Positions 33,818-41,968 of a DNA stretch of 64,000 nucleotides are shown here, in pieces. The position numbers were made by a program, and so were the translations under genes. Under the pieces are notes generated by a model, which did no database searches, had not been told where the DNA came from, and was given only the letters and a program-made list of their open reading frames with translations. Source of the stretch: Pseudomonas sp. Gutcm_11s (GTDB taxonomy: Bacteria > Pseudomonadota > Gammaproteobacteria > Pseudomonadales > Pseudomonadaceae); the NCBI RefSeq assembly GCF_028649395.1, contig NZ_JAQSUW010000009.1:389989-453988 (forward strand), given 5' to 3'. The first letter of the stretch is position 1, and the number at the start of each line of letters is the position of its first letter.

Positions 33818-34810
33818 TCAGGATTCGAGTTTGTGGGCGGGCTGGTTGCGGGTCTTCCACAGCGACAGCAGTACGCCACCGGCCAGCAGGCCCACGGTCA
33901 CGCTGAGCGAGATCACGGCCGGCACCTTGCCGATGATGCCGTGCAGGAAGATCTTGCCGCCGATGAACACCAGCACCAGGGCCAGGGCGTACTTCAGGTA
34001 GGCGAAGCGATGGATCATCGCGGCCAGGGCGAAGTACAGGGCGCGCAGGCCGAGGATGGCGAAGATGTTCGAGGTGTAGACGATGAACGGGTCCTGGGTG
34101 ATGGCGAAGATCGCCGGCACGCTGTCCACGGCGAACACCAGGTCGGCCAGTTCGATCAGGATCAGGGCCAGGAATAGCGGGGTGATCCACAGTTTGAGCT
34201 TGCCGCTGGCGTCTTCCTGGCGCACGAAGAATTTCTGCTCGTGCAGGCGGTCGGTCACTGGCAGGTGGTTGCGCAGCCATTTGACGAAGCGGTTGTTGGC
34301 CAGGTCCGGCTCGTCATCGACCTTGGAGAACAGCATCTTCACGCCGGTCAGCAGCAGGAAGGCGCCGAATACGTAGAGGATCCAGTCGAACTCGCTGATC
34401 AGCGCGGCGCCCAGGCCGATCATGATGGCGCGCAGCACGATCACGCCCATGATCCCCCAGAACAGCACCTTGTGCTGGTACTGACGCGGGATCGCCAGGA
34501 AGCTGAAGATCAGCGCCATGACGAAGACGTTGTCCATCGACAGCGACTTCTCGATGAGGAAGCCGGTGAGGTAGTCCATGCTGGCGTCGCCGCCTTTCTG
34601 GAAGAACACCCAGACGGCGAACAGCAGGCCCATGGAGATGTAGCCGGCCGACAGCAGCAGGCTCTCCTTGACGCCGATCTCGCGGTTGTCGCGGTGCAGG
34701 ATGCCGAGGTCGAAGGCCAGCAGAGCGGCTACCAGGGCGAAGAAGGTCAGCCACAGCCAGGTGGCGGTGCCGAGCAGGTCGGCGAAGAGGAACGAATCTA
34801 GGGCAGTCAT
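33818..34810 (-). CDS. TerC/Alx family integral membrane protein
   Basis: A 330-residue inner-membrane protein of the TerC family, whose members (Alx, MeeF) have been linked to manganese export. Conserved stretches include FALVAALLAFDLGILHRDNR, EKSLSMDNVFVMALIFSFLA and ELADLVFAVDSVPAIFAITQ with DPFIVYTSNIFAILGLRALY. These hold the intramembrane acidic residues thought to bind metal. GGAGG lies 5 bases before ATG 34810, and the leader can fold over this site. In E. coli the relative alx has a manganese/pH-responsive leader. Confidence 0.92.
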   Translation of the reverse strand: MTALDSFLFADLLGTATWLWLTFFALVAALLAFDLGILHRDNREIGVKESLLLSAGYISMGLLFAVWVFFQKGGDASMDYLTGFLIEKSLSMDNVFVMALIFSFLAIPRQYQHKVLFWGIMGVIVLRAIMIGLGAALISEFDWILYVFGAFLLLTGVKMLFSKVDDEPDLANNRFVKWLRNHLPVTDRLHEQKFFVRQEDASGKLKLWITPLFLALILIELADLVFAVDSVPAIFAITQDPFIVYTSNIFAILGLRALYFALAAMIHRFAYLKYALALVLVFIGGKIFLHGIIGKVPAVISLSVTVGLLAGGVLLSLWKTRNQPAHKLES

Positions 34811-34812
34811 GA

Positions 34813-34881
34813 GCCCCTCCTTTCAGTCGTAGTTGTACCAACTATGACTCCGACATGGCGGCTGCAAACCGTCAGAGGGGC
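34813..34881 (-). promoter_or_regulatory. Structured leader able to hide the terC ribosome site
   Basis: On the minus strand GCCCCTC (34881-34875) is the exact complement of GAGGGGC (34819-34813), which contains the terC ribosome site. Between them sit a small CGG/CCG hairpin and a strong hairpin at 34849-34825 (AGTCATAGTTG, loop GTA, CAACTACGACT; ten pairs, one mismatch). This is a three-helix arrangement. I could not match it to the yybP-ykoY consensus, so a ligand is not assigned. Confidence 0.5.
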
Positions 34882-35025
34882 CCGGCGTCACGGCGCGCAG
34901 GATAAGGATTTTCCGGGCCGCCTCAAGCGCCGGGGTTTTGCAAAGTGTGTATTGCCTGGTTCGCTGCCGTCTGGCGCAGGGCGCGCGAGCCCTGCGGGTC
35001 GATACGATCTGACCGGCGGCGCCCG

Positions 35026-37317
35026 CTACGAACTGGGCTGCAGAGGCGGCAGGTAACGACTGCGCTCGACCTGCCACCAGCTGGGCAACAGCTGGCGTAC
35101 CTCGCTGCGGGTGAAGCGGTCGTCCAGCAGATAGACCACGCCACTGTCCTCGGTGGTGCGGATCACCCGCCCGGCGGCCTGCACCACTTTCTGCAGGCCG
35201 GGGTAGAGGTAAGCGTAGTCATAACCGTTGCCGAACATCTGCTGCATACGTGCCTTCACCTCCTCATTGACCGGGTTGACCTGCGGCAGGCCGAGGGTGG
35301 CGATAAAGGCCCCGATCAGGCGCTTGCCCGGCAGGTCGATGCCCTCGCCGAAGGCGCCGCCTAGCACGGCGAAGCCGATGCCCTGGGAGCCTTCGCGGAA
35401 GCGTTCGAGAAAGGCCTGGCGCTCGGCCTCGTTCATGCTGCGCGACTGCGCCCACACCGGGATGTCCGGGTGCGCGCGGCGGAAGTTCTCCAGCGCCTGT
35501 TCCAGGTAGGCGTAGCTGCTGAAGAAGGCCAGGTAGTTGCCCGGCTGCTCGCGGAACTGGCGGGCCACCAGGTCGGTGATGGGCGCCAGGCTGGTTTCGC
35601 GATGCTGGTAGCGGGTGGACAGGTTGGCCAGCGCCTGGACCCTAAGCTGCTCGGCGCTGAACGGCGACTGCACCTCCAGCCACTGCCAGTCGCGCGGCAG
35701 GCCGAGAAGGTCGGCGTGGTAGTGGCCAGGGCTCAGGGTGGCGGAGAACAGCGTGGCGCTGTGGGCGTTGGCAAAGCGCTCGGCGAGGAAGCGCGCCGGC
35801 ACTATGTTGCGCAGGCACAGGGTCGACAGGCTGCGGCTGCGGTGGGAGTCGTGGCGGGTGATGTCGAACAGCGAGTGCGGGCCGAACGCCTCGACCAGGC
35901 GGCAGAACAGCATGGCGTCGAGGTAGAAGCGCAGCAGCGTGGCCTGGTTGCCTTCCGGCTGGTCGGTGAGGTGATCGGTGATGGCGCTCACCGCCTTCTG
36001 CAGGGCGATGATGAACAGGTCGGAGATGGCCGGGTAGATCTGGTACGGCACTTCCTGGTCGCGGTGCAGCTGGTTCCAGTGGCGGCCGACGCGTTCCAGC
36101 ACGCCCTTGAGGCCGGCCGGGGCGACCTTGCGCAGGGCGTTGAATTCGGCCTGGTCCAACTCGGCGCTGTACATGCCGCGGGCGCGGTCGATCAGGTTGT
36201 GTGCCTCGTCCACCAGCAGGGTGACCTTCCAGCCGTTGAGCACGGTCAGCCCATGCAGGAGGGCGGTCATGTCGAAGTAGTAGTTGTAGTCGCCGACCAC
36301 CACGTCGCTCCAGCGGCACAGCTCCTGGGACAGGTAGTAGGGGCAGACCTGGTGCGCCAGGGCAATCTCGCGCACGGCCTCCTGGGTTAGCCAGCGGTGG
36401 TCGAGGGCGGCGGCGCGGGCGGCCGGCAGGCGGTCGTAGAAGCCCTTGGCCAGCGGGCAGGAGTCGCCATGGCAGGCCTTGTCCGGGTGCTCGCAGGCCT
36501 TGTCGCGGGCCACGTGCTCCAGCACCCGCAGCGGCATGTCGTTCTCCTGCTCGCGCAGGCTGGCCAGCGCGTCCAGCGCCAGGCGCCGGCCCGGGGTCTT
36601 GGCGGTGAGGAAGAACAGACGGTCCAGGCCCTGGCCGGGAAATGCCTTGAGTTGCGGGAACAGGGTGGCCAGCGTCTTGCCGATGCCGGTAGTGGCCTGC
36701 GCGACCAGGAAGTCGCCATCGCGGGCAGCGCGGTACACGGATTCGGCGAGCTGGCGCTGGCCGCGGCGGAAGCTCGGGTAGGGGAAGCGCAGCGTCTCCA
36801 GGCTGGCGTCGCGCTCCAGGCGGTGGGCGCTTTCCTGCTCGGCCCAGGCGACGAAGCACGAGCACTGCAGCTCGAAGAAGGTGCGCAACTGCTCGGCGGT
36901 GAAGTGCTCGCGAAACACCGTCTCCTTCTGCGAGAGGACGTTGAAGTACACCACCGCCAGGTCGATCTCCTCCAGGCCCAAGCTATCGCACAGCAGCCAG
37001 CCGTAGACCTTGACCTGGGCCCAGTGCAGCACCCGGTGGTTGTCCGGGATGCGCGCCACGTCGCCGCGGTGGGTCTTGATCTCCTCCAGCAGGTTCTGCG
37101 CCGGGTCGTAGCCGTCGGCGCGGCCGCTGACCAGCAGCCCGGGATACTCGCCGGCCAGCGGCAGTTCGGCGAGGTAGCCGGCACCGCGCCGGCCGACCAC
37201 CGTGCTGTGCCCGGCCATGCCTTCGGCGGCGGTGGGTGCGGGGGTGAAGCGCAGGTCGAGATCGCCCTGTTTGGCGGTGAACTCGCACAGCGCGCGCACG
37301 GCCACGGCGTAACTCAC
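35026..37317 (-). CDS. XPD/DinG-type iron-sulfur helicase fused to a PD-(D/E)XK nuclease domain
   Basis: A 763-residue DNA repair enzyme. The N-terminal 170 residues form a Cas4/RecB-like nuclease (Asp68 in GRADGYDP, Glu79-Ile-Lys81 in LLEEIKTHRG). The helicase follows: Walker A ATTGIGKT (208-215), four cysteines suited to a 4Fe-4S cluster (about 275, 282, 287, 325), the DEAH box LLVDEAHNLIDRA, and C-terminal motifs (GGAFGEGIDLPGKRLIGAFI, QAAGRVIRTTED). It overlaps fan1 by four bases, so the two act in one operon, probably on branched or crosslinked DNA. Confidence 0.9.
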   Translation of the reverse strand: MSYAVAVRALCEFTAKQGDLDLRFTPAPTAAEGMAGHSTVVGRRGAGYLAELPLAGEYPGLLVSGRADGYDPAQNLLEEIKTHRGDVARIPDNHRVLHWAQVKVYGWLLCDSLGLEEIDLAVVYFNVLSQKETVFREHFTAEQLRTFFELQCSCFVAWAEQESAHRLERDASLETLRFPYPSFRRGQRQLAESVYRAARDGDFLVAQATTGIGKTLATLFPQLKAFPGQGLDRLFFLTAKTPGRRLALDALASLREQENDMPLRVLEHVARDKACEHPDKACHGDSCPLAKGFYDRLPAARAAALDHRWLTQEAVREIALAHQVCPYYLSQELCRWSDVVVGDYNYYFDMTALLHGLTVLNGWKVTLLVDEAHNLIDRARGMYSAELDQAEFNALRKVAPAGLKGVLERVGRHWNQLHRDQEVPYQIYPAISDLFIIALQKAVSAITDHLTDQPEGNQATLLRFYLDAMLFCRLVEAFGPHSLFDITRHDSHRSRSLSTLCLRNIVPARFLAERFANAHSATLFSATLSPGHYHADLLGLPRDWQWLEVQSPFSAEQLRVQALANLSTRYQHRETSLAPITDLVARQFREQPGNYLAFFSSYAYLEQALENFRRAHPDIPVWAQSRSMNEAERQAFLERFREGSQGIGFAVLGGAFGEGIDLPGKRLIGAFIATLGLPQVNPVNEEVKARMQQMFGNGYDYAYLYPGLQKVVQAAGRVIRTTEDSGVVYLLDDRFTRSEVRQLLPSWWQVERSRYLPPLQPSS

Positions 37318-38954
37318 GCGGTTGCACTCCAGCGCACGTAGCAGACGTCCACCGGCATGCCGTGCTCGGCACAGAAGGCCAGCCAGCGCTTCTGGTTGTC
37401 CTGCAGGCGGTCGCCGGGGCCCTTCACCTCGATCATCCGGTAGCGCCGCTCGGCCGGCCAGAACTGGATCAGGTCCGGCATGCCGGCACGGTTGGCGCGG
37501 ATGTCACCAAGCAGGCGCTCGAACCACGCGCGCAGGTGCGCCGGTGGCAGGCAGTGCAGGGCAATCTCCAGTAGCTCGGGCGTCAGTACCGCCCAGTGCA
37601 CGAAGGGCGAGACGATGCCGTGCTTGGCGGTGTAGGTGGTGCGGATCGCCTCGGCATGGCTGCCGTCATCGAGCCGCGCCAGGCAGCGCTCGAACAATTC
37701 GGCCCGGCGGCGTCGGAAGTCGGCGTCATGCAGGTCCACCGGCCCGGCGTGGAAGGGGTGGAAGAAAGCGCCGGGCAGCGGGGCGAAGATCGCCTCCCAG
37801 CAGAGCAGGCCGAACAGGCTGCAGACCAGGGTGTTCTCCACATAGAAGGCCGGCGCCTGCTCGTCGTGCAGGTGCTGCTGCACCGCCCATTCCACGCTGA
37901 GTTCCAGCGGTTGCGGCAGCTCTAGTTCGATCAGCCCGGCTTCGGCTGGCGGCTTGCGTGGTTGCTTGGGCAGGCCGAGCAGGCGCTGCAGGCGCGGTAG
38001 AGCGCGTTCCAGGGCCTGGGCTTCGGCGTCGTTGCGCGGGGTGAGCAGGGCGGTGGTTGCCAGGTCGTGGGCCTGTTGCAGCTCGCCGAGCTTTTCCAGC
38101 ACTCGCACGCGGCGCTGACGGGCTTCGGCGTGGCTGCTGACGGCATAGAGCGCGGCGGCGCGCTCCAGCTCGACTTCGCGTTCCAGTTGCTGGCCGAGAT
38201 GGAACAGCAGCTTGGCGTGGCGGCGGGTAAGGTGCGGGTTTTCGCTGGCGAATTCGCCCAGCTCGAGCAGCACTTCGGCAATCGAAAGGCCGGCCTCGAA
38301 CAACTCGCGGCAGTGCTGCAGGTGCAGGTAGTCGTCCAGATCCTTGCGGCTGCGGAAGCCGCGCGACTCGGCGCCGATGGGCACGCTCTCGTAGCGGTAG
38401 ACGCCCAGCTCGGCGAGCACGAACTCGGACCAGTCCTGCGCCAGGTTGCCGAAGAACAGCAGGCGCAGGCGATCGCACAGTGGTCCGATGGTAAGGCTGA
38501 ACAGGCGGTCCAGTTGCGGGCACCAGTGCGCGAAGGCCTGTGCCTGCATATAGGAGGGAAGCAGCACCTGTAGCTGCTCGTCCTTCTTCAGTCCGCGTAT
38601 CGGTGCCAGCTCGGCGAAGCTGGAAAGCAGCTCGTCCTTGCGTAGCAGGGCGAACAGTTCGGCCAACTCCAGCCTGGCGTCCTCGATCAGCCAACCCTGC
38701 TGCAGCAACGGCTCTGCGGCCGAGGCGATATCGCCGATCTCTGCATAGCTCAGCTTGCTCGCCCTGAAATGCAGGCCTTTGCGCATGATCAGACGCACCA
38801 GCAAGGCCTGGGATGCCTGCGGCAGTTCAGCGAATTGCTGCAGGAAGGCCAGCTCCTCGGCATCCAGCAAGTCGCCATAACGCTCGCTGATCCACGCCAG
38901 CGCGGTGCGGAAGTTGTCGAGGTAGTAGAGGGGCGAGTCGAGAGAGGCGAGCAT
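37314..38954 (-). CDS. FAN1-type structure-specific nuclease (VRR-NUC)
   Basis: A 546-residue homologue of bacterial FAN1, close in length to the studied P. aeruginosa protein. FAN1 cuts 5' flap and crosslink-related DNA. The C-terminal VRR-NUC domain has GMPDLIQFWPAERRYRMIEV, then KGPGDRL and NQKRWLAFC, giving the catalytic Asp and Glu-x-Lys. The N-terminal part is helical, with a SAP-like stretch near KGLHFRASKLSYAEIGDI and tetratricopeptide-like helices. It is first in the operon with the helicase-nuclease and divergent from the 76-residue gene. Confidence 0.9.
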   Translation of the reverse strand: MLASLDSPLYYLDNFRTALAWISERYGDLLDAEELAFLQQFAELPQASQALLVRLIMRKGLHFRASKLSYAEIGDIASAAEPLLQQGWLIEDARLELAELFALLRKDELLSSFAELAPIRGLKKDEQLQVLLPSYMQAQAFAHWCPQLDRLFSLTIGPLCDRLRLLFFGNLAQDWSEFVLAELGVYRYESVPIGAESRGFRSRKDLDDYLHLQHCRELFEAGLSIAEVLLELGEFASENPHLTRRHAKLLFHLGQQLEREVELERAAALYAVSSHAEARQRRVRVLEKLGELQQAHDLATTALLTPRNDAEAQALERALPRLQRLLGLPKQPRKPPAEAGLIELELPQPLELSVEWAVQQHLHDEQAPAFYVENTLVCSLFGLLCWEAIFAPLPGAFFHPFHAGPVDLHDADFRRRRAELFERCLARLDDGSHAEAIRTTYTAKHGIVSPFVHWAVLTPELLEIALHCLPPAHLRAWFERLLGDIRANRAGMPDLIQFWPAERRYRMIEVKGPGDRLQDNQKRWLAFCAEHGMPVDVCYVRWSATA

Positions 38955-39122
38955 GGTAAATAACTGGCTTTATATACAGTTATGGTGCGTGAGATACGCC
39001 AGCAGGGCAACCCTGCACCGACCGCCTGCATTGCCGTCTGGCTCATAGCCTGAACCGCAGGCTGCCACGCCGACTCGAAAGCTTTACGCAGGCGTCTGGC
39101 CCGCACAGCGCAGGAGGTCACC

Positions 39123-39353
39123 ATGGCGCAATGGACCATCAGCTACAGCAAGGACAACAACACCTGCACCCTGGACATGCAGGCCCAGCAAAAGCCTGAG
39201 ATGGAAGAGGCGGTACGTTTCGTCCTCGACTGGGCCGGCGCAAATCTGGAAAAGGGTGAGTATGGCGACGGCCAGGACAAGCGCAGCCGCGAGCCGGCGG
39301 TGCTCTTGCTACGCCACTACGGCATCACGATCACGGGAATTTCGGAGTCCTGA
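39123..39353 (+). CDS. Small conserved-looking hypothetical protein
   Basis: A 76-residue soluble protein (acidic, no signal, no membrane segment) with segments SYSKDNNTCTLDMQAQ and EEAVRFVLDWAGANLEKGEY. No family recognised. A strong AGGAGG lies 6 bases before ATG 39123, which is the main support for it being real. It faces fan1 and converges on a 53-residue gene with a shared terminator. Confidence 0.65.
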   Translation: MAQWTISYSKDNNTCTLDMQAQQKPEMEEAVRFVLDWAGANLEKGEYGDGQDKRSREPAVLLLRHYGITITGISES

Positions 39354-39367
39354 AGGCGGACATGAAA

Positions 39368-39395
39368 CAGCCCCGGACAGGGATCGCCGGGGCTG
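39368..39395. terminator. Bidirectional terminator hairpin
   Basis: CAGCCCCGG and CCGGGGCTG form a perfect nine-pair stem with a ten-base loop, placed between the converging 76- and 53-residue genes. On the minus strand it is followed by TTT. T tracts are short, so efficiency is uncertain. Confidence 0.6.
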
Positions 39396-39411
39396 GTGAG
39401 ACACTACGCCG

Positions 39412-39573
39412 TCAGGCTGCAGCGGAGTTGCCGATCAACATGCCGTGTTGAACACGGAAGAGATGGCCTTGGATACGGAGAGTGAAAGGGCTGCGGTTGA
39501 CTATCTGTGCTCCATCCCGAAGCAGGGTTTCGACATGCGCACGCAAAGCTAGGTATTTCCGTTGTTCCTTCAT
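39412..39573 (-). CDS. Small hypothetical protein of 53 residues
   Basis: The frame starts MKEQRKYLALRAHVETLLRD and continues with SPFTLRIQGHLFRVQHGMLI. AGGAG lies 8 bases before ATG 39573, and a terminator hairpin follows the stop. No family recognised. Composition is basic and amphipathic at the N-terminus. The ribosome site, sense composition and terminator favour a real gene over chance. Confidence 0.5.
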   Translation of the reverse strand: MKEQRKYLALRAHVETLLRDGAQIVNRSPFTLRIQGHLFRVQHGMLIGNSAAA

Positions 39574-39748
39574 CGGAAAGCTCCTGGTTGAGTTCGCCAG
39601 AGGCTACCAGAGCTTGTGACCAAGTCGACATTCCAGATGGCGAAAAAGCGTGATGCGATTCGCATTTTGTAGTGGCTATTTGATACTCACCGCTGCCGCC
39701 GCCCCCGAAAACGACAAAGCCCCGTGAGGTGCGAGGCTTTGGAGAAAG

Positions 39749-39823
39749 TGGAGCGGGTGATGGGAATCGAACCCACGTCATGGGCTTGGGAAGCCCAGGT
39801 AATGGCCATTATACGACACCCGC
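39749..39823 (-). tRNA. tRNA-Gly (anticodon CCC)
   Basis: The minus strand folds as a full cloverleaf. The acceptor stem is GCGGGTG/CACCCGC, the anticodon arm TGGGC-TTCCCAA-GCCCA gives CCC, the T arm contains GTGGGTTCGATTCCCAT, and an encoded CCA follows discriminator T. The 3' end of tRNA genes is a common integration site, but no integrase or flanking repeat is seen here. Confidence 0.95.
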
Positions 39824-39875
39824 TCGGGCGGCTGACTTTGTACCAGAATCGCCCGTGCAGGTGAAGCTGAGTTGC

Positions 39876-40751
39876 TCAGACTGCCACTGCGTGAAGCTCT
39901 CGCACCTCGTCGTGCGAGCGAAGATCTCGTGGCAGCAGGAAGGCCAGTAGCGCGTCGCGGGTCTGCATCCAGGCGGCCTTGTGTTCCATGTCGAGGAAGT
40001 GGCCGGCCTGGGCGATGGTGCGGAATTCGCAGTGGCGCACGTACTGGGTGAACATGCGCGCATCGGTCGGCGTGGTGTACTCGTCCCATTCGCCATTGAC
40101 GAACAGCAGTGGGATCTCGATTTCGCCGGCGAAGCGGATGCATGAGCGGCCCTCCATTTTCAGCACGTTCTGCACATGGAAGTTCATCTGCTCGTATTCA
40201 TAGGCTTCCAGGCTGGTGATGTGGCGGTGGTTGTAGCGCTTGAACAGCGAGGGCAGGTGCTTGCCGATGGTGGCGTTGAGCACCGCGCCGATGCTTTCCC
40301 GGTCGCAGGCATCCATCACTTCCACGCCGCGGGTCAGGTAGCCGAGCATGGCCTGGTTGACGATGGGCGAGAACGAGTTGATCACCGCCCGCTCGATCCT
40401 TGCCGGCTTGCGCGCTAGCGCCTGCAGCGTGGCGATGCCGCCCCAGGAGAACGACAGCACGACGTCGCAGGCGAAGTGCTCGATCAGTTCGAGGAGGATG
40501 TCGGCTTCTTCTTCACGGGTGAGGAAGCGCTCGTGGCGGTTGTGCTCGCGCGATTGCCCGGCATAGGGCAGGTCGAACAGCAGCACGTTGAAATGCGGGT
40601 GGAGATAGCGAACCGTCTGCGCGAAGGATGCTGTGGTCGACAGCGAGCCGTTGACCAGGATGATGGTCTGCTCGGCGTTGTCGGCCCGGTAGAACTCCGT
40701 GTAAACCCGATGTTGCCCCTGGATATCCAGCACAGTGGTTTCTGCTTTCAT
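39876..40751 (-). CDS. phaG: 3-hydroxyacyl-ACP transferase/thioesterase PhaG
   Basis: PhaG diverts 3-hydroxyacyl groups from fatty acid synthesis to medium-chain polyhydroxyalkanoate. The 291-residue alpha/beta-hydrolase matches PhaG from its first residues (TVLDIQGQHRVYTEFYRAD, TIILVNGSLSTTASFAQTVR), with Ser102 in LSFSWGG, Asp223 in NGEWDEYT and His251 in AGHFLDMEHKA. RhlA is the closest alternative, but the N-terminus favours PhaG. ATG 40751 is better spaced from AGGGG than ATG 40757. It stands alone downstream of a 318-base gap. Confidence 0.88.
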   Translation of the reverse strand: MKAETTVLDIQGQHRVYTEFYRADNAEQTIILVNGSLSTTASFAQTVRYLHPHFNVLLFDLPYAGQSREHNRHERFLTREEEADILLELIEHFACDVVLSFSWGGIATLQALARKPARIERAVINSFSPIVNQAMLGYLTRGVEVMDACDRESIGAVLNATIGKHLPSLFKRYNHRHITSLEAYEYEQMNFHVQNVLKMEGRSCIRFAGEIEIPLLFVNGEWDEYTTPTDARMFTQYVRHCEFRTIAQAGHFLDMEHKAAWMQTRDALLAFLLPRDLRSHDEVRELHAVAV

Positions 40752-41069
40752 AGTCATGCCCCTGACAGCGTATTGCGGACGCGCAGCGAGACGTCGAGGC
40801 TGCGCGAGCTTCAGGACAGGTAGGCATGGGCCTGGGAAATGGGGCCTGGTCGGCTCGAGAGGCTGGCCGATGATTATTGTTGGAGGCGGGGCGCTTTTCG
40901 TCCGGGCATCGAAAGTTCGATTGGCAGACCCGTGTGGTGCGGCGAAAGGCGTGTTAGATGTCTTTTGAGACTTATCGGTCACTAATGGACCGTTGATTGG
41001 ATTCAAGCAGCCTCGTGTTACCGATGCAAGTCATGCCGGTGAATTGCGCCTGCCGCTGGTCGGGCATCC
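40752..41069. other. Intergenic region upstream of phaG
   Basis: No gene, RNA or clear terminator was recognised in this 318-base stretch. It should contain the phaG promoter and the end of the rsuA unit. A GAACTT motif on the minus strand near 40918-40913 recalls the -35 of AlgU promoters, but no matching -10 was found. Confidence 0.4.
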
Positions 41070-41762
41070 TCAGACCAGCGCGATTTCCTCTGCGGACAGG
41101 GCGCGGTACTGGCCAGGCGCCAGCGCCGGGTCCAGTTGCAGCGGGCCCATGCGCTCGCGATGCAGGCCGATGACCTTGTTCTGGAAGTGGCCGAACATGC
41201 GCTTGACCTGGTGATAGCGGCCCTCGTGCAGGGTCAGCAGGGCGCTGTGGCTGTCGAGAATCTCCAGCTCCGCGGGCAGGGTGGTGAGGTCCTCGTAGGC
41301 GAAGTACAGGCCCTGGGCGAAGACCGCGATGTATTCCTCGGTGATCGGTTGCTCGGTGCGAACCCGGTAGACCTTGCCCAGGCGGCTGCGCGGCTCGGTG
41401 AGGCGGCGTGACCAGAGGCCGTCGTTGGTGATGACCAGCAGGCCGGTGGTGGTCAGGTCCAGGCGCCCGCCGATGTGCAGCTCGTGCTTGTCCGGCTCGT
41501 CGAACAGGTCGAGCACGGTGCGATGCTCGGGGTGTTCGGTGGCACTGACCACCCCAGCGGGCTTGTTGAGCATGAAGTAGCGCGCCGGCTTGCCAGCCTG
41601 CAGCAGTTCGTCGTCCAGTTCGATGCGGCTGAATTCACGCACCTCAAAACGGGCATCGCGTACCGCGACGCCATCCACCCGCAGACGCCCGGAGGCGAGG
41701 AGCAGGCGGGCATCGGCGCGGCTGAAGCGGGGCAGGTTGCTGAGGAAGCGGTCGAGGCGCAT
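41070..41762 (-). CDS. rsuA: 16S rRNA pseudouridine-516 synthase RsuA
   Basis: RsuA makes the single pseudouridine of 16S rRNA. The 230-residue protein has an N-terminal S4 RNA-binding domain (LSRADARLLLASGRLRVDGV), the catalytic GGRLDLTTTGLLVITNDG (Asp nucleophile) and the closing LHEGRYHQVKRMFGHFQNKV. It is last in a chain of closely spaced minus-strand genes and starts two bases after the CWC gene stop. Confidence 0.93.
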   Translation of the reverse strand: MRLDRFLSNLPRFSRADARLLLASGRLRVDGVAVRDARFEVREFSRIELDDELLQAGKPARYFMLNKPAGVVSATEHPEHRTVLDLFDEPDKHELHIGGRLDLTTTGLLVITNDGLWSRRLTEPRSRLGKVYRVRTEQPITEEYIAVFAQGLYFAYEDLTTLPAELEILDSHSALLTLHEGRYHQVKRMFGHFQNKVIGLHRERMGPLQLDPALAPGQYRALSAEEIALV

Positions 41763-41764
41763 CG

Positions 41765-41968
41765 CTAGTCTGGCTTGCGCTCGTCCAGGGCGCGGGCGCA
41801 GTTGAGGCAGAGGCAGGTCTTGTCACGCAGCTCGGCTGGCAGTTCTTCGAGCACTTGTGGGGCGATCGGCGTATGGAAGCACCAGCAGTCCTGCACCGGC
41901 TGCTCCTGGCCGGCCTGTGTGCAGCTATTGGGCTTGCCGCAACGCGGGCAGCGCTCCGCATCACTCAC
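41765..41968 (-). CDS. Cysteine-rich CWC-type small protein
   Basis: A 67-residue protein with Cys pairs suited to zinc binding (RCPRCGKPNSC, DCWC, TCLCLNCARAL), as in the cysteine-rich CWC family. I chose GTG 41968 because it overlaps the upstream diguanylate cyclase stop as GTGA and places CPRCGK near the N-terminus. A longer upstream start has no ribosome site. Function unknown; placement before rsuA hints at RNA metabolism, but that is inference. Confidence 0.75.
   Translation of the reverse strand: MSDAERCPRCGKPNSCTQAGQEQPVQDCWCFHTPIAPQVLEELPAELRDKTCLCLNCARALDERKPD

Noticed and set aside
34811..34960. yybP-ykoY manganese riboswitch before terC
   Set aside because: Expected conserved blocks could not be aligned; kept only as an unassigned structured leader.
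39749..39823. tRNA-Gly as an integration site of a mobile island
   Set aside because: No integrase, direct repeat of the tRNA end, or phage-like genes nearby.
40860..40940. AlgU-type promoter before phaG
   Set aside because: A GAACTT hexamer is present on the minus strand but no TCTGA-like -10 at 16-17 bases.
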